From Halospina denitrificans (lineage in GTDB: Bacteria > Pseudomonadota > Gammaproteobacteria > Pseudomonadales > Oleiphilaceae), in contig NZ_SOAX01000007.1 in assembly GCF_004364635.1 (NCBI RefSeq), forward strand, positions 124,001 to 188,000: a DNA stretch of 64,000 nt. The letters are read 5' to 3'. Position numbers and translations under genes: made by a program. Positions 24,823 to 33,320 of this stretch are shown one piece after another. Below the pieces are notes generated by a model that was not told where the DNA came from, did not search any database, and saw nothing but the letters and a program-made list of their open reading frames with translations. The first letter of the stretch is position 1. Every line of letters begins with the position of its first letter.

Positions 24823-24833
24823 TTGTTTGACAA
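24823..24833. promoter_or_regulatory. Candidate GntR/FCD operator on the alkB promoter
   Basis: TTGT-TTG-ACAA, a perfect 4-3-4 inverted repeat that resembles the TTGT/ACAA half-sites of FCD-type GntR proteins. It overlaps the alkB -35 hexamer. A direct repeat ACATGAG occurs just upstream (24793 and 24816). Confidence 0.45.
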
Positions 24834-24856
24834 TTGATGAATTGCGAGGATAGAGT
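24827..24856 (+). promoter_or_regulatory. Sigma-70 promoter of alkB
   Basis: The -35 hexamer TTGACA (24827-24832) is followed after 18 bases by TAGAGT (24851-24856). Transcription would begin near 24863, leaving a leader of about 35 bases that includes the AAGGAGG ribosome site. Confidence 0.5.
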
Positions 24857-24896
24857 GATTCTACAGTCGCAACAACACCACAAGGAGGAAGCCGCC

Positions 24897-26039
24897 ATGC
24901 TCAAACATGTGCCACCCGAGGTGATGCTCCGCATCAAACGCTACGCCTATCTGCTGGTACTGGTGGTCCCCGCTATTGCTGCCTATGTCTCCTATCAGCT
25001 GACACTGGGCGAGAACATCATGTTCTGGGCCTGGTTCCCGGTTATTTTCATCTTCGGCATCATTCCGGTTATCGACTACATCATCGGCAAGGATCCCGCC
25101 AACCCGGATGAGGACAACGAAGTCCCGGGCATGACCAATGACTGGTACTACCGCATCCTCACCATGGGCTGCGTCCCGATTCATCTGGCCGTTATTGTCT
25201 ATGCGGGCTGGGCCTTCGCCACCGTGGAGATGAGCCTTGTCGCCCAGTTCGGCTGGATTCTCTCGATTGGCGTGGTCGGTGGCATCATGGCCATCAACAT
25301 CGGCCATGAGCTGATCCACAAGGATACGAAGCTGGAGACCTGGGTTGGCGGTCTGGCGCTTGCGAGCGTGACCTACGCCGGGTTCAAGGTGGAGCACATC
25401 ATGGGCCACCATGTGCACGTATCCACGCCAGAGGATGCCAGTTCCTCACGGTACAATCAGGGCGTCTATGCATTCCTGGCCCAGGCGTTTCCGCGCAATT
25501 TCATGAATGCCTGGAAGCTGGAGGCCAAGAAGCTCCGGCGCAAGGGCAAGACCCCCTACGGCCCTGCCAATGAACTGATCTGGTGGTACACCATTTCCGC
25601 GCTGTTCGCGGTTGGTTTCACTGTCGCCTTTGGCTGGGCGGGGCTGGTGTTCTTCCTGGGGCAGAGTTTCTTTGCGGCCTTTACGCTGGAGGTCATCAAT
25701 TACCTGGAGCATTACGGCCTGCACCGCCGTGTTCAGGAGAATGGCCGGTTTGAGCGGGTGACGCCGGCGCACAGCTGGAACAGCAACTATCTGCTGACCA
25801 ACCTGTTCCTGTTTCACTTGCAGCGGCATTCGGATCATCATGCGTTTCCGCGTCGGCGTTATCAGGTGTTGAGGCACTATGATGAGAGTCCGCAGTTGCC
25901 AGGGGGCTATGCGTCGATGTTTGTTCTGGCGCTGGTGCCGCCGCTGTGGAAGTGGGTGATGAATCCGAGGGTCGAGGCTTATTATCAGGGGGAGCTGGAT
26001 CAGCTCTTTCGGGAGCAGCGGCCTTACAGTAAAGCCTGA
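24897..26039 (+). CDS. alkB: Alkane 1-monooxygenase
   Basis: A 380-residue inner-membrane non-haem di-iron hydroxylase that converts n-alkanes to 1-alkanols with electrons from rubredoxin. The three His boxes are intact: HELIH at 137-141, HIMGHHVH at 167-174 and RHSDHH ending at 315, plus the NYLEHYGLHR segment typical of AlkB proper. Six membrane helices are predicted. ATG at 24897 is chosen over the in-frame ATG at 24834 because AAGGAGG lies ahead of it and the promoter would overlap the longer form. No rubredoxin, rubredoxin reductase or alcohol dehydrogenase gene is in the window. The regulator is divergent; the downstream amidase gene converges beyond a cruciform repeat. Confidence 0.95.
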   Translation: MLKHVPPEVMLRIKRYAYLLVLVVPAIAAYVSYQLTLGENIMFWAWFPVIFIFGIIPVIDYIIGKDPANPDEDNEVPGMTNDWYYRILTMGCVPIHLAVIVYAGWAFATVEMSLVAQFGWILSIGVVGGIMAINIGHELIHKDTKLETWVGGLALASVTYAGFKVEHIMGHHVHVSTPEDASSSRYNQGVYAFLAQAFPRNFMNAWKLEAKKLRRKGKTPYGPANELIWWYTISALFAVGFTVAFGWAGLVFFLGQSFFAAFTLEVINYLEHYGLHRRVQENGRFERVTPAHSWNSNYLLTNLFLFHLQRHSDHHAFPRRRYQVLRHYDESPQLPGGYASMFVLALVPPLWKWVMNPRVEAYYQGELDQLFREQRPYSKA

Positions 26040-26067
26040 GTAACGGAAGACTGAGGGTTTAGTGCCT

Positions 26068-26177
26068 GGCAGGAAGCGGGGGTTCTATCCGGGAAACGCT
26101 ATAAATACATCCCTGTACGCTGCGCTTTCGCCATCCATGGCGAAAGAGCTTCCCGGATAGAACCCCCGCTTCCTGCC
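26068..26177. repeat. Cruciform intergenic repeat, copy 2
   Basis: A 110-base relative of the element at 11938-12058. Perfect 28-base outer arms (26068-26095 and 26150-26177) flank a core with TACA-TCCC-TGTA and a ten-base perfect stem CTTTCGCCAT / ATGGCGAAAG. Core words match copy 1, while the outer halves of the arms are unrelated. It fills the gap between the convergent alkB and amidase genes and could act as a two-way terminator. Confidence 0.85.
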
Positions 26178-26201
26178 TTTCTTTCTAGGTGCAGAACGCC
26201 C

Positions 26202-27683
26202 TCAAATACTAATTCGGTCGTACTGATGCCACCACGGATGCGCCTCTTCGAGCTGCGCAGCCAGTTGGAAGAGTTCGGTTTCTCCGCCATGGGGGGCTCC
26301 GAACTGGACGCCTACCGGTAGTCCTTCCTCGTTCCAGTACAACGGTACCGACATCGCCGGCGTGCCCGTGAGGTTGGCGAGTTGGGTGAAGGGAACCCGG
26401 GCCAGGTTTTCCTTCGCGAGGTCATCCACGATACCGCTTTTCAGCGCCAGCGTTCCCGCCTTGAACCCTACCATGAGTCGCGCGGCCATCTTGAGGTGGA
26501 TGGGGGTTTCCAGTTCGCCAATTCGTGCGGGCGGCTGGGCGGTGGTGGGGCAGAGATACATGTCGTACTGCTCGAAGTAGGCGCCGAGCGCGCGGGCAAA
26601 GTCGTTCCATTGGCGGCGGGAGCGGACGCAGTCCACGGCGCGCATGCTGTCGCCAAGGGTGCCGAGAAGACGGGTCTCCACTTCAAAGTCGCTGTCGCGG
26701 GCCCCGAAGGTATCGCGGGCCTCAGCCATGGTGGCGGCCACTTCGCCGAAGTTGAGGGAAAGATAGGCGCGCGCCAGGTCCATGCCGTTGTAGTCGGGTG
26801 CAGCAGGCTCTACGTGGTGACCCAGGTCTTCGAGCTGCCGGGCGGTAGCCTCAATCGCCATCGCGGCTTCCGGGGCCACCTCGGTCCCATAGGGGGATTC
26901 GGTGAAGAAACCGATTCGCAGCGGGCGCGGTGCGGATTTGATCGCTTTTGCGTAGGGTTGCGCCGGGGGCTCAATGCGGAAGGGGTCTCCCTTGGGATTG
27001 CCGGCGATGCAATCCAGCATCCCCGCGCTGTCGCGGACGCTGCGGCTAACCACATGGTCGATGCTCGCCCCGGTCCAGTATTCACCGGTGTAGGGCCCGA
27101 AAGAAACGCGGCCACGGGAGGGCTTGAGCCCAAATAACCCATTGTAGGCGGCGGGAATGCGGATTGAGCCGCCGCCGTCATTGGCACCGGCCATGGGTAC
27201 GATGCCCGCCGCTACAGCCGCGCCGGAGCCGCCGCTCGACCCACCGGGCGTGCGTTCACTGTCCCATGGATTGCGCGTCGGACCCCAGAGCCGCGACTCG
27301 GTAACCGCCTTCAGCCCCAGTTCCGGCGTGGCGGTCCGCCCGAGAATAACCAGGCCGGCGTTACGGCACCCCTTTATATACTCAGAATCCTGCGCGGGAA
27401 TGTTCAGACGCAGGGCCCGGCTCCCCATGGTGCAGGGCATTCCAGCCATCTCCTGAGCAAGATCCTTGGCCAGGAACGGCACACCGGCAAAGGGGGCATC
27501 CGCCCCGGGTCTGTCTTCCCGCGCCTTGTCATAGCGTGGCAGGCAGATGGCATTCAGTTCCGGATTGATGGCCTCGGCCCGGCTTATGGCCGTATCCACC
27601 ACCTCCCCCAGCGACACCTCGCCACGGCGGATCAGCTCAGAGAGCGCCGTGGCGTCGTGCTGTCGGTATTCCTCTGGCGTCAT
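26202..27683 (-). CDS. Amidase, amidase-signature family
   Basis: A 493-residue hydrolase with the Ser-cisSer-Lys triad: Lys73 (FLAKDL), Ser149/150 in GGSSGGSGAAVAAG and nucleophile Ser173 in GANDGGGSIRIPAA. Family members split carboxamides, including aryl amides, 6-aminohexanoate dimers and fatty amides; the substrate cannot be chosen from sequence. Length and the central variable region are normal. AGGAG precedes the ATG. GatA is unlikely because no gatB or gatC is adjacent. It converges with alkB and lies 42 bases downstream of the RND gene's stop in divergent orientation terms, on the same strand as the efflux genes but upstream-independent. Confidence 0.9.
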   Translation of the reverse strand: MTPEEYRQHDATALSELIRRGEVSLGEVVDTAISRAEAINPELNAICLPRYDKAREDRPGADAPFAGVPFLAKDLAQEMAGMPCTMGSRALRLNIPAQDSEYIKGCRNAGLVILGRTATPELGLKAVTESRLWGPTRNPWDSERTPGGSSGGSGAAVAAGIVPMAGANDGGGSIRIPAAYNGLFGLKPSRGRVSFGPYTGEYWTGASIDHVVSRSVRDSAGMLDCIAGNPKGDPFRIEPPAQPYAKAIKSAPRPLRIGFFTESPYGTEVAPEAAMAIEATARQLEDLGHHVEPAAPDYNGMDLARAYLSLNFGEVAATMAEARDTFGARDSDFEVETRLLGTLGDSMRAVDCVRSRRQWNDFARALGAYFEQYDMYLCPTTAQPPARIGELETPIHLKMAARLMVGFKAGTLALKSGIVDDLAKENLARVPFTQLANLTGTPAMSVPLYWNEEGLPVGVQFGAPHGGETELFQLAAQLEEAHPWWHQYDRISI

Positions 27684-27725
27684 GCCGGATGCTCCTTTAT
27701 TTTTTTACTTTGTTTTGGTTCTGAC

Positions 27726-30700
27726 TTATGCCTCCTGGCCTTGGGCCGGGGCGTTATGATCCCTGGCCAGCATAATGTAAAAGCCCGGCAGAACGAAGAG
27801 TGTGAAAAAGGTCCCGAATCCGAGCCCTGTTGCCACCGTCAGGCCAATCGCAAACCGGCTGACTGCGCCCGGACCGGATGCGAGCAGCAACGGCACCATG
27901 GCCACAATCAGGGCCAGCGAGGTCATGATGATCGGCCTGAGGCGGATGGCCGAGGCCTCAATGGCCGCTTCGCGCACACCCATGCCCCGGTCTTTCTGGA
28001 GCAGGTTGGCAAACTCCACGATCAGGATGCCGTTCTTGGCGACCACCCCGATCAGGGTGATCAGCCCCACCTGGGTGTAGATGTTCATGGAGGCGGCCCC
28101 GAGCACGATAAAGACCATGGCGCCCGCCACCGACAGAGGCACGGAGACCAGGATAATGATGGGATCGCGCCAGCTCTCGAACTGCGCGGCCAGCACCAGG
28201 TAGATCACCAGCAGCGACAGGAAGAAGGTCACCGCCAGGGCACTGCCCTGCTTGTCCAGCTGCCGAGACTGGCCGTTGTAATCAAAACCGAAACCGCTGG
28301 GGAGTGTTTCCCCGGCCGCCCCTTCCATGTATTCCATCGCGTCGCCCATGGCAACCCCGGGCATGGGCACACCCTGGAGCGTGATGGAGTTGAGCTGATT
28401 GAACTGGGTCCGACTGGACGGCTCCACATCGCTCTCAAAGTCGATCACCTGATCCAGGGACACCAGTTCACCGGAGTCCGCGCGCACGTAATAATTCTGC
28501 AGGCGCTCCGCTTCTCCGCGGAATTCCCGGGGTACCTGGGGAATCACGTCATAGGCGCGACCCGACATATTGAAGCGGTTCACCAGCCCCTCGCCCACCA
28601 TGGTCGACAGCGTTTCCCCGATATCCGCCATCGACAATCCGAGGTCGGCGACCCGATCGCGGTCCACCTTGATCCGCGTTATCGGGCGATCATAGTCAAT
28701 GGTCTTTTCAAGAAAGACAAAGTTACCGCTTGCCTTCGCTTTGCTGAGCAGTTCCTCGGCAACCTCATTGAGCTGTTCAAAGTCATTCCCGGTCGTCAGG
28801 ACGAACTGGAAAGGCAGGCCACCGCCGGACGCCGGCAGAGGCGGCCGCGGGAAGGTCGCCACCCGCATTCCGGTCACCTTGTCCATCTCCTCCTGGAGCA
28901 TGGGGGCCACCTCGAACTGGGAGATCTCGCGCTCGTTGATGGGTTTCATCTTGAAACCACCGAAGATGGTGTTCGGTGAATTGACGCCCAGGAGCATGAA
29001 GGACTCCTCGTAGCCGGGCAGGCTCTCGAAACGCTCCTGCATCTCCGCACCGTAGGTCTCCAGGTAATCCAGGTTGGCCGTCTGGGGCCCGGTTCCCTGG
29101 TAGAGCATGATGCCCTGGTCCTCGTCCGGAGCCAGTTCGCTCTGGCTGAAGTTCACCATCAGGTAGATGGCAATCAGCACCACCACACCGAAATAGAGGA
29201 TGACCGAGAGACTCTGTACCACCGAAGAGAGCGCTCTACGGTAAGCATTGGAAAGTCGCTCGAAGAAGTGCTCCGCCATCTGCTCGAAACGCCCCTCCTG
29301 CCCCGCAGGCTTGAGGACGTTTGCCGACAGAACGGGCGACAGGGTAAGAGCCACGATACCGGAAATCACGACCGTGCCCGCGAGCGTGAAGGCGAACTCG
29401 GTGAACAGCGAGCCAACCAGCCCCCCCATGAACCCGATAGGCGCGAAAACGGCAACCAGCGTGGTCGTCATGGCGATGATGGGGACCGCCATCTCCCGGG
29501 CACCATTGATGGCGGCTTCAAAGCGCCCTTCGCCCCTGGCCACATGGCGATGCACGTTCTCCACCATGATGATGGCATCGTCCACCACCAGCCCGATCGC
29601 CAGCACCATGGCCAGCAGTGTGAGCAGGTTCAGGGAGAAGCCCAACATCAGCATGATAAAGGCGCCACCAATCATGGACAGTGGTACCGCAACCGAGGGA
29701 ACCGCCGCCGCGCGGACACTGCCGAGGCAAAGGAAGATCACCACCAGCACGATCGCCAGCGCTTCCAGAAGGGTACGGAGCACCTCGTTGATGGAGTCAT
29801 CGATAAACTCGGAGGCGTCGTAGGGAAGGTCAACATTCAGACCACTGGGCAGCTGGCTTTCGATCCCGGGCAGTTCACTGCGCACGCGCTCAGCCACCTC
29901 AAGGGGATTCGCGCCGGGTGAAAGCTCGATCGCCACGTAGGTGGCGGGGTTTCCCGCGTAATAGGCAATCTGGTCATTGTTCTCGGAGCCAAGCTCCACG
30001 TCCGCCACGTCTGACAGCCGGATCAAACTGCCATCCTGCTCCTTCACCACCAGGTCGCGGAACTGCTCAGGTTCCGCAATATCCGTGTTCGCATCCATGT
30101 TGACCTTGATCAGGTCACTTTCCGTGCTGCCTACGGCCGCCTGGTAGTTGTTTTCCTGCAGGACCCCGACCACTTCCCGGGGCGTCAGATTAACGCTGGC
30201 CAGCTTTTCCGGATTCAGCCAGACCCGCAGTGCAAAGGTCCGGCCCAGAAGGTCGGCCTTGCCAACGCCTTCCAGGGCCTGAAGCTGTGGCTGGACAATC
30301 CGGGTCAGGTAGTCCGTTATCCGGGGAACGGCCAGTGAATCACTGTGAAAGGCGATGTACATGAGTGCCGTTGAGCTGCCGGTTTCCGATTCAATCACCG
30401 GGTCTTCAGCCCCCTCGGGAAGCTGATTGCGTTGGCTCGCTACCTTTGCCTGTATCTCTGACAGCGCGTCATTGGCATCGTAGTTCAGCACCATCTTGGC
30501 TTCGATGATGGAGGTGCCCTGGGTGCTTCGCCCGGTCAGGAAATCAATGCCATCCGCTTCCGCAATCGCCTGCTGCAGGGGCGTGGTCACAAAGCCCTGA
30601 ACAAGGTCGGAGCTGGCACCGGGATAGGCGGTAGTCACGGTGACCGTGGTGCTTTCAAGCTCGGGGTACTGGCGGATCTCCATGTCCATCGCCGAACGCA

Positions 30701-30776
30701 CACCCAACAGCAGGATCAGGAGACTGACGACCGTGGCAAGGACCGGCCGCTGGACGAATATATCGGTGAATCGCAT
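27726..30776 (-). CDS. RND-family efflux transporter, HAE-1 type inner-membrane pump
   Basis: A 1016-residue proton-driven pump of the AcrB/MexF superfamily. It has 12 membrane helices and two large periplasmic loops. The proton relay is intact: Asp-Asp in GLVVDDAIIMVENVHRHV (helix 4) and Lys in VVAKNGILIVEFAN (helix 10). N-terminal RFTDIFVQRPVLATVVSLLILLLG and the Q-rich porter domains fit drug or solvent exporters rather than heavy-metal pumps. It overlaps the membrane-fusion gene by one base. No outer-membrane channel gene follows, so a TolC-type partner encoded elsewhere is needed. Substrates are not predictable. Confidence 0.93.
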   Translation of the reverse strand: MRFTDIFVQRPVLATVVSLLILLLGVRSAMDMEIRQYPELESTTVTVTTAYPGASSDLVQGFVTTPLQQAIAEADGIDFLTGRSTQGTSIIEAKMVLNYDANDALSEIQAKVASQRNQLPEGAEDPVIESETGSSTALMYIAFHSDSLAVPRITDYLTRIVQPQLQALEGVGKADLLGRTFALRVWLNPEKLASVNLTPREVVGVLQENNYQAAVGSTESDLIKVNMDANTDIAEPEQFRDLVVKEQDGSLIRLSDVADVELGSENNDQIAYYAGNPATYVAIELSPGANPLEVAERVRSELPGIESQLPSGLNVDLPYDASEFIDDSINEVLRTLLEALAIVLVVIFLCLGSVRAAAVPSVAVPLSMIGGAFIMLMLGFSLNLLTLLAMVLAIGLVVDDAIIMVENVHRHVARGEGRFEAAINGAREMAVPIIAMTTTLVAVFAPIGFMGGLVGSLFTEFAFTLAGTVVISGIVALTLSPVLSANVLKPAGQEGRFEQMAEHFFERLSNAYRRALSSVVQSLSVILYFGVVVLIAIYLMVNFSQSELAPDEDQGIMLYQGTGPQTANLDYLETYGAEMQERFESLPGYEESFMLLGVNSPNTIFGGFKMKPINEREISQFEVAPMLQEEMDKVTGMRVATFPRPPLPASGGGLPFQFVLTTGNDFEQLNEVAEELLSKAKASGNFVFLEKTIDYDRPITRIKVDRDRVADLGLSMADIGETLSTMVGEGLVNRFNMSGRAYDVIPQVPREFRGEAERLQNYYVRADSGELVSLDQVIDFESDVEPSSRTQFNQLNSITLQGVPMPGVAMGDAMEYMEGAAGETLPSGFGFDYNGQSRQLDKQGSALAVTFFLSLLVIYLVLAAQFESWRDPIIILVSVPLSVAGAMVFIVLGAASMNIYTQVGLITLIGVVAKNGILIVEFANLLQKDRGMGVREAAIEASAIRLRPIIMTSLALIVAMVPLLLASGPGAVSRFAIGLTVATGLGFGTFFTLFVLPGFYIMLARDHNAPAQGQEA

Positions 30777-31921
30777 CAGTCAGCTGCTCCCTGCTCTGCC
30801 GCCTTTTCAGCCTCTTCACCGGAGATATCGTCGCTGGGCTCATCATTGTCGTCGGCAATCTCCACACGCTGCCCGGCGCGCAATCTGAGAAGCCCTGTAT
30901 TCACGATCCGCTCACCGGCCTCGAGTCCGGACTCCACTTCGACGACCCGATCCCGTTCGACGCCGGTCTCAACACTGCGCCTTTCGGTAACCAGTTCACC
31001 CTCGTCGTTTTCCGCAATCACGTAGACAAAATCCCCATAGGTGTTGAAGGAGATGGCCGTGCGGGGGACAACAACCGCTTTCCGCGGTTCGGGCCTCAGA
31101 GTACGGACATTGGCAAACATACCGGGCCTGAGCGCGCCATCTTCGTTATCAAGGGTTGCCCGTACGCGCACCGTGCGGGTCTCGGCGCTGACCGAGCTGT
31201 TGATGGCGCTGATTTCGCCCTCAAAAATCCGCTCCGGGAAGGCGGCAACCGTGGCGGTGACCCGGTCCCCTGTGGAAATCGTTCCCAGATGCTTTTCCGG
31301 CACCGTGTACTCTACATAGATGGGATCAACCATATTGATCTCGACAATGGGCGTACCGGTGGCCATGTACTCGCCCTGGTCAACCTGGCGCAGTCCCGTC
31401 TTACCGGGGAAAGGCGCGCGGATGGTCTTCTTGCGGAGTTGAGCCTCCTGCGCATTCACGCGGGCCCGGGAGGCATCAAAGTTCGCCTTGGCTTCGTCAT
31501 ACTGGGATTGGGATACCGCATCACGGGAGACCAGGTTGGAGAGGCGCTCGAATTCCTGGCGGGCCCGCTCTGCCTCCGCCTTGCGGGTCTCAAGGGCTGC
31601 CTTGTCCGTTTCAGCGTCCAGCCTGATCAGTACATCACCGGCTTCAACCATGTCTCCGGACTCAAACTGGATTTCCTCCACAACGCCGGGCACCTCGTTG
31701 GCCACTCTGATTCCATTGATGGCGCGAACGCTGCCTACCGAGTGCAACGAGGGCACCCACTCCCTGGACTCAGCACGTGTCGCGTCCACGAGGGCGGGCG
31801 GCTCTTCCTTATTCAGGTACTGCTGCATCATCCGGTATTCGAAAACCTTGTAACCGGCGATACCGCCGAACACAAGCAGAAGACCCAGGGTTACGATAAT
31901 GAATCGGCGCGTGGTACTCAT
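30776..31921 (-). CDS. RND efflux periplasmic adaptor (membrane fusion protein)
   Basis: A 381-residue adaptor with one N-terminal membrane helix (residues 5-25), a barrel-sandwich segment (VEEIQFESGDMVEAGDVLIRLDAETD), a short coiled-coil hairpin (about 110-165), the lipoyl second half (IRAPFPGKTGLRQVDQGEYMATGTPIV) and a beta-barrel. The C-terminal 30 residues are acidic and Ala-rich. It joins the pump encoded next to an outer-membrane channel. The ATG follows AGGATGG. No local regulator gene is present. It is first gene of the two-gene unit. Confidence 0.92.
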   Translation of the reverse strand: MSTTRRFIIVTLGLLLVFGGIAGYKVFEYRMMQQYLNKEEPPALVDATRAESREWVPSLHSVGSVRAINGIRVANEVPGVVEEIQFESGDMVEAGDVLIRLDAETDKAALETRKAEAERARQEFERLSNLVSRDAVSQSQYDEAKANFDASRARVNAQEAQLRKKTIRAPFPGKTGLRQVDQGEYMATGTPIVEINMVDPIYVEYTVPEKHLGTISTGDRVTATVAAFPERIFEGEISAINSSVSAETRTVRVRATLDNEDGALRPGMFANVRTLRPEPRKAVVVPRTAISFNTYGDFVYVIAENDEGELVTERRSVETGVERDRVVEVESGLEAGERIVNTGLLRLRAGQRVEIADDNDEPSDDISGEEAEKAAEQGAAD

Positions 31922-32001
31922 CAGACCATCCTAGCGGGTAAAAATGAATCGCATGCTATGTTTTTTAGAGGCGCAATTGTACCGGGTTTGTTACGCGTCC
32001 G

Positions 32002-32832
32002 TCATGCCTCTGGATCGGCAACCAGTGAATCACGCCATGACCGCTGCTGAATACCGAAGGTGTGGCGAATTTTCTTGCAGTTGAGGATGGCGTTGGTCGG
32101 CTCCAGCCGCAGCCAGGGAGCTTCCTCCTCGATCAGGTGGGGCTGTTTTCCGGAGGGAAGCGTCGCGGCGATTTCCAATCCCAGTTTATAGAGTGACACC
32201 GGATCCGCACCCGCATACTGATAGGTTCCCCAGGCCTCCGCGCCACATGAAAGCTGCTGCATGATTGCCACAACCACACGAACCCGGTCAGAAACGTCCG
32301 TCGGCTGACCGAAATGACGGCCACTCATGTGCATGGGATCGGAGCCGGGGTAGGTGGTTACCTTTTCCACAAAGCGCTCAAGAGACCAGCCCGTGCGCAG
32401 GATCAGGTGCCGGGGGAGATTGCTGCGCAGGAACTGCTCCGTGTCCCACTGGCACTGGCCGAGTATGGATAATGGGTTGCCGGGATTGCTGGCGATGTAG
32501 GGTTGCTGCTTGCGGCCATCGAAGACATAACAGCTGGAAAGCTGCAGCATGGCAACCGCATGGAAGGCCGCCCGTTGGGCCAGGGCCGTGGGAATATCGT
32601 ACAGGCGTACTCGACTCTCTTCTGGTTGTTGTTCCGCCAGCTCAGGGTCGTCCATGGTGATGGCATTGACCACGAGGTCGAAATCCGGCTCCAGCCAGGA
32701 CTGGAGCTGATCCAGTGCTAATTCGGCCGGACGACTGAGCAGCAGCGGCGTGATATTCAACCCGGTCTGGTTCAGGCGTTCCAGCAACGATTGACCAAAC
32801 GCCCCCGGTTCATAGATAACGAGTATTTTCAC
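32002..32832 (-). CDS. RmlD-like NAD(P)-binding protein without the catalytic Tyr/Lys
   Basis: A 276-residue protein of the dTDP-4-dehydrorhamnose reductase / sugar-nucleotide epimerase fold: beta-1 VKILVIYEPGAFGQSLL, LVVNAI, LQLSSCYVFDG and the structural LRTGWSLE. The YxxxK pair of the short-chain reductases, expected after NPLSI, reads LGQCQWDTEQ, so the usual proton relay is missing. It may bind a nucleotide sugar or act as a regulator rather than reduce. GTG at 32832 gives the canonical N-terminus and has GGAAG nine bases ahead; another GTG at 32841 is possible. It is unlinked to rhamnose genes. Confidence 0.72.
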   Translation of the reverse strand: MKILVIYEPGAFGQSLLERLNQTGLNITPLLLSRPAELALDQLQSWLEPDFDLVVNAITMDDPELAEQQPEESRVRLYDIPTALAQRAAFHAVAMLQLSSCYVFDGRKQQPYIASNPGNPLSILGQCQWDTEQFLRSNLPRHLILRTGWSLERFVEKVTTYPGSDPMHMSGRHFGQPTDVSDRVRVVVAIMQQLSCGAEAWGTYQYAGADPVSLYKLGLEIAATLPSGKQPHLIEEEAPWLRLEPTNAILNCKKIRHTFGIQQRSWRDSLVADPEA

Positions 32833-32966
32833 GCCATGCACTTCCCTATATTGCCATCATCTTGCCTCGCCGACAGAATAACTGCCATTTCAGCCAATGC
32901 CCAACCCTCGCTCACACCTTCTAATGGTAATGACACTGGGCATGACAAACACAGGAGACAGACGAT

Positions 32967-33320
32967 ATGCCAAAGGACCAGTACCACCTCGCAGCCCCCC
33001 TTCCGGAATCACTGGTTACCGAAACCAACCAGCTGATTGACGACATCCGTACCAACGGCGTCACCAAGAAAAAGCGCGAGGAACTCTACAATACCATCCT
33101 GAAACTGACCGAAACCGGGGTGGACTTCTTTTTCCTGGAACCGTTGAGGCGTATGGAAGCCGGGCCCATGCTCCAGAAGATGGCAAGCATGGGGATCAGC
33201 AGCATGCTCAAGGGGACCCGGATGGTCATCCATAATGTCGTGAAAAAGGCGGACGACAAACACATCGAGGGTATCCTGGAATTCATGGAGGAAATCCTTT
33301 TCGAGCCTGAGACCCGCTAG
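32967..33320 (+). CDS. Uncharacterised small helical protein
   Basis: A 117-residue soluble protein with no signal peptide and no recognised family. It is mostly amphipathic helix (ESLVTETNQLIDDIRTNG; KKKREELYNTILKLTETGVDFFF; ILEFMEEILFEPE), with a conserved-looking aromatic patch VDFFFLEPLRRM. AGGAG lies ten bases before the ATG. It stands alone, diverges from the RmlD-like gene and its stop overlaps the end of the convergent alanine racemase gene by four bases. Confidence 0.7.
   Translation: MPKDQYHLAAPLPESLVTETNQLIDDIRTNGVTKKKREELYNTILKLTETGVDFFFLEPLRRMEAGPMLQKMASMGISSMLKGTRMVIHNVVKKADDKHIEGILEFMEEILFEPETR

Noticed and set aside
27657-28979. A 440-codon plus-strand frame opposite the RND pump gene
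   Set aside because: Gln/His/Gly-rich antisense translation of a conserved transporter; shadow frame.
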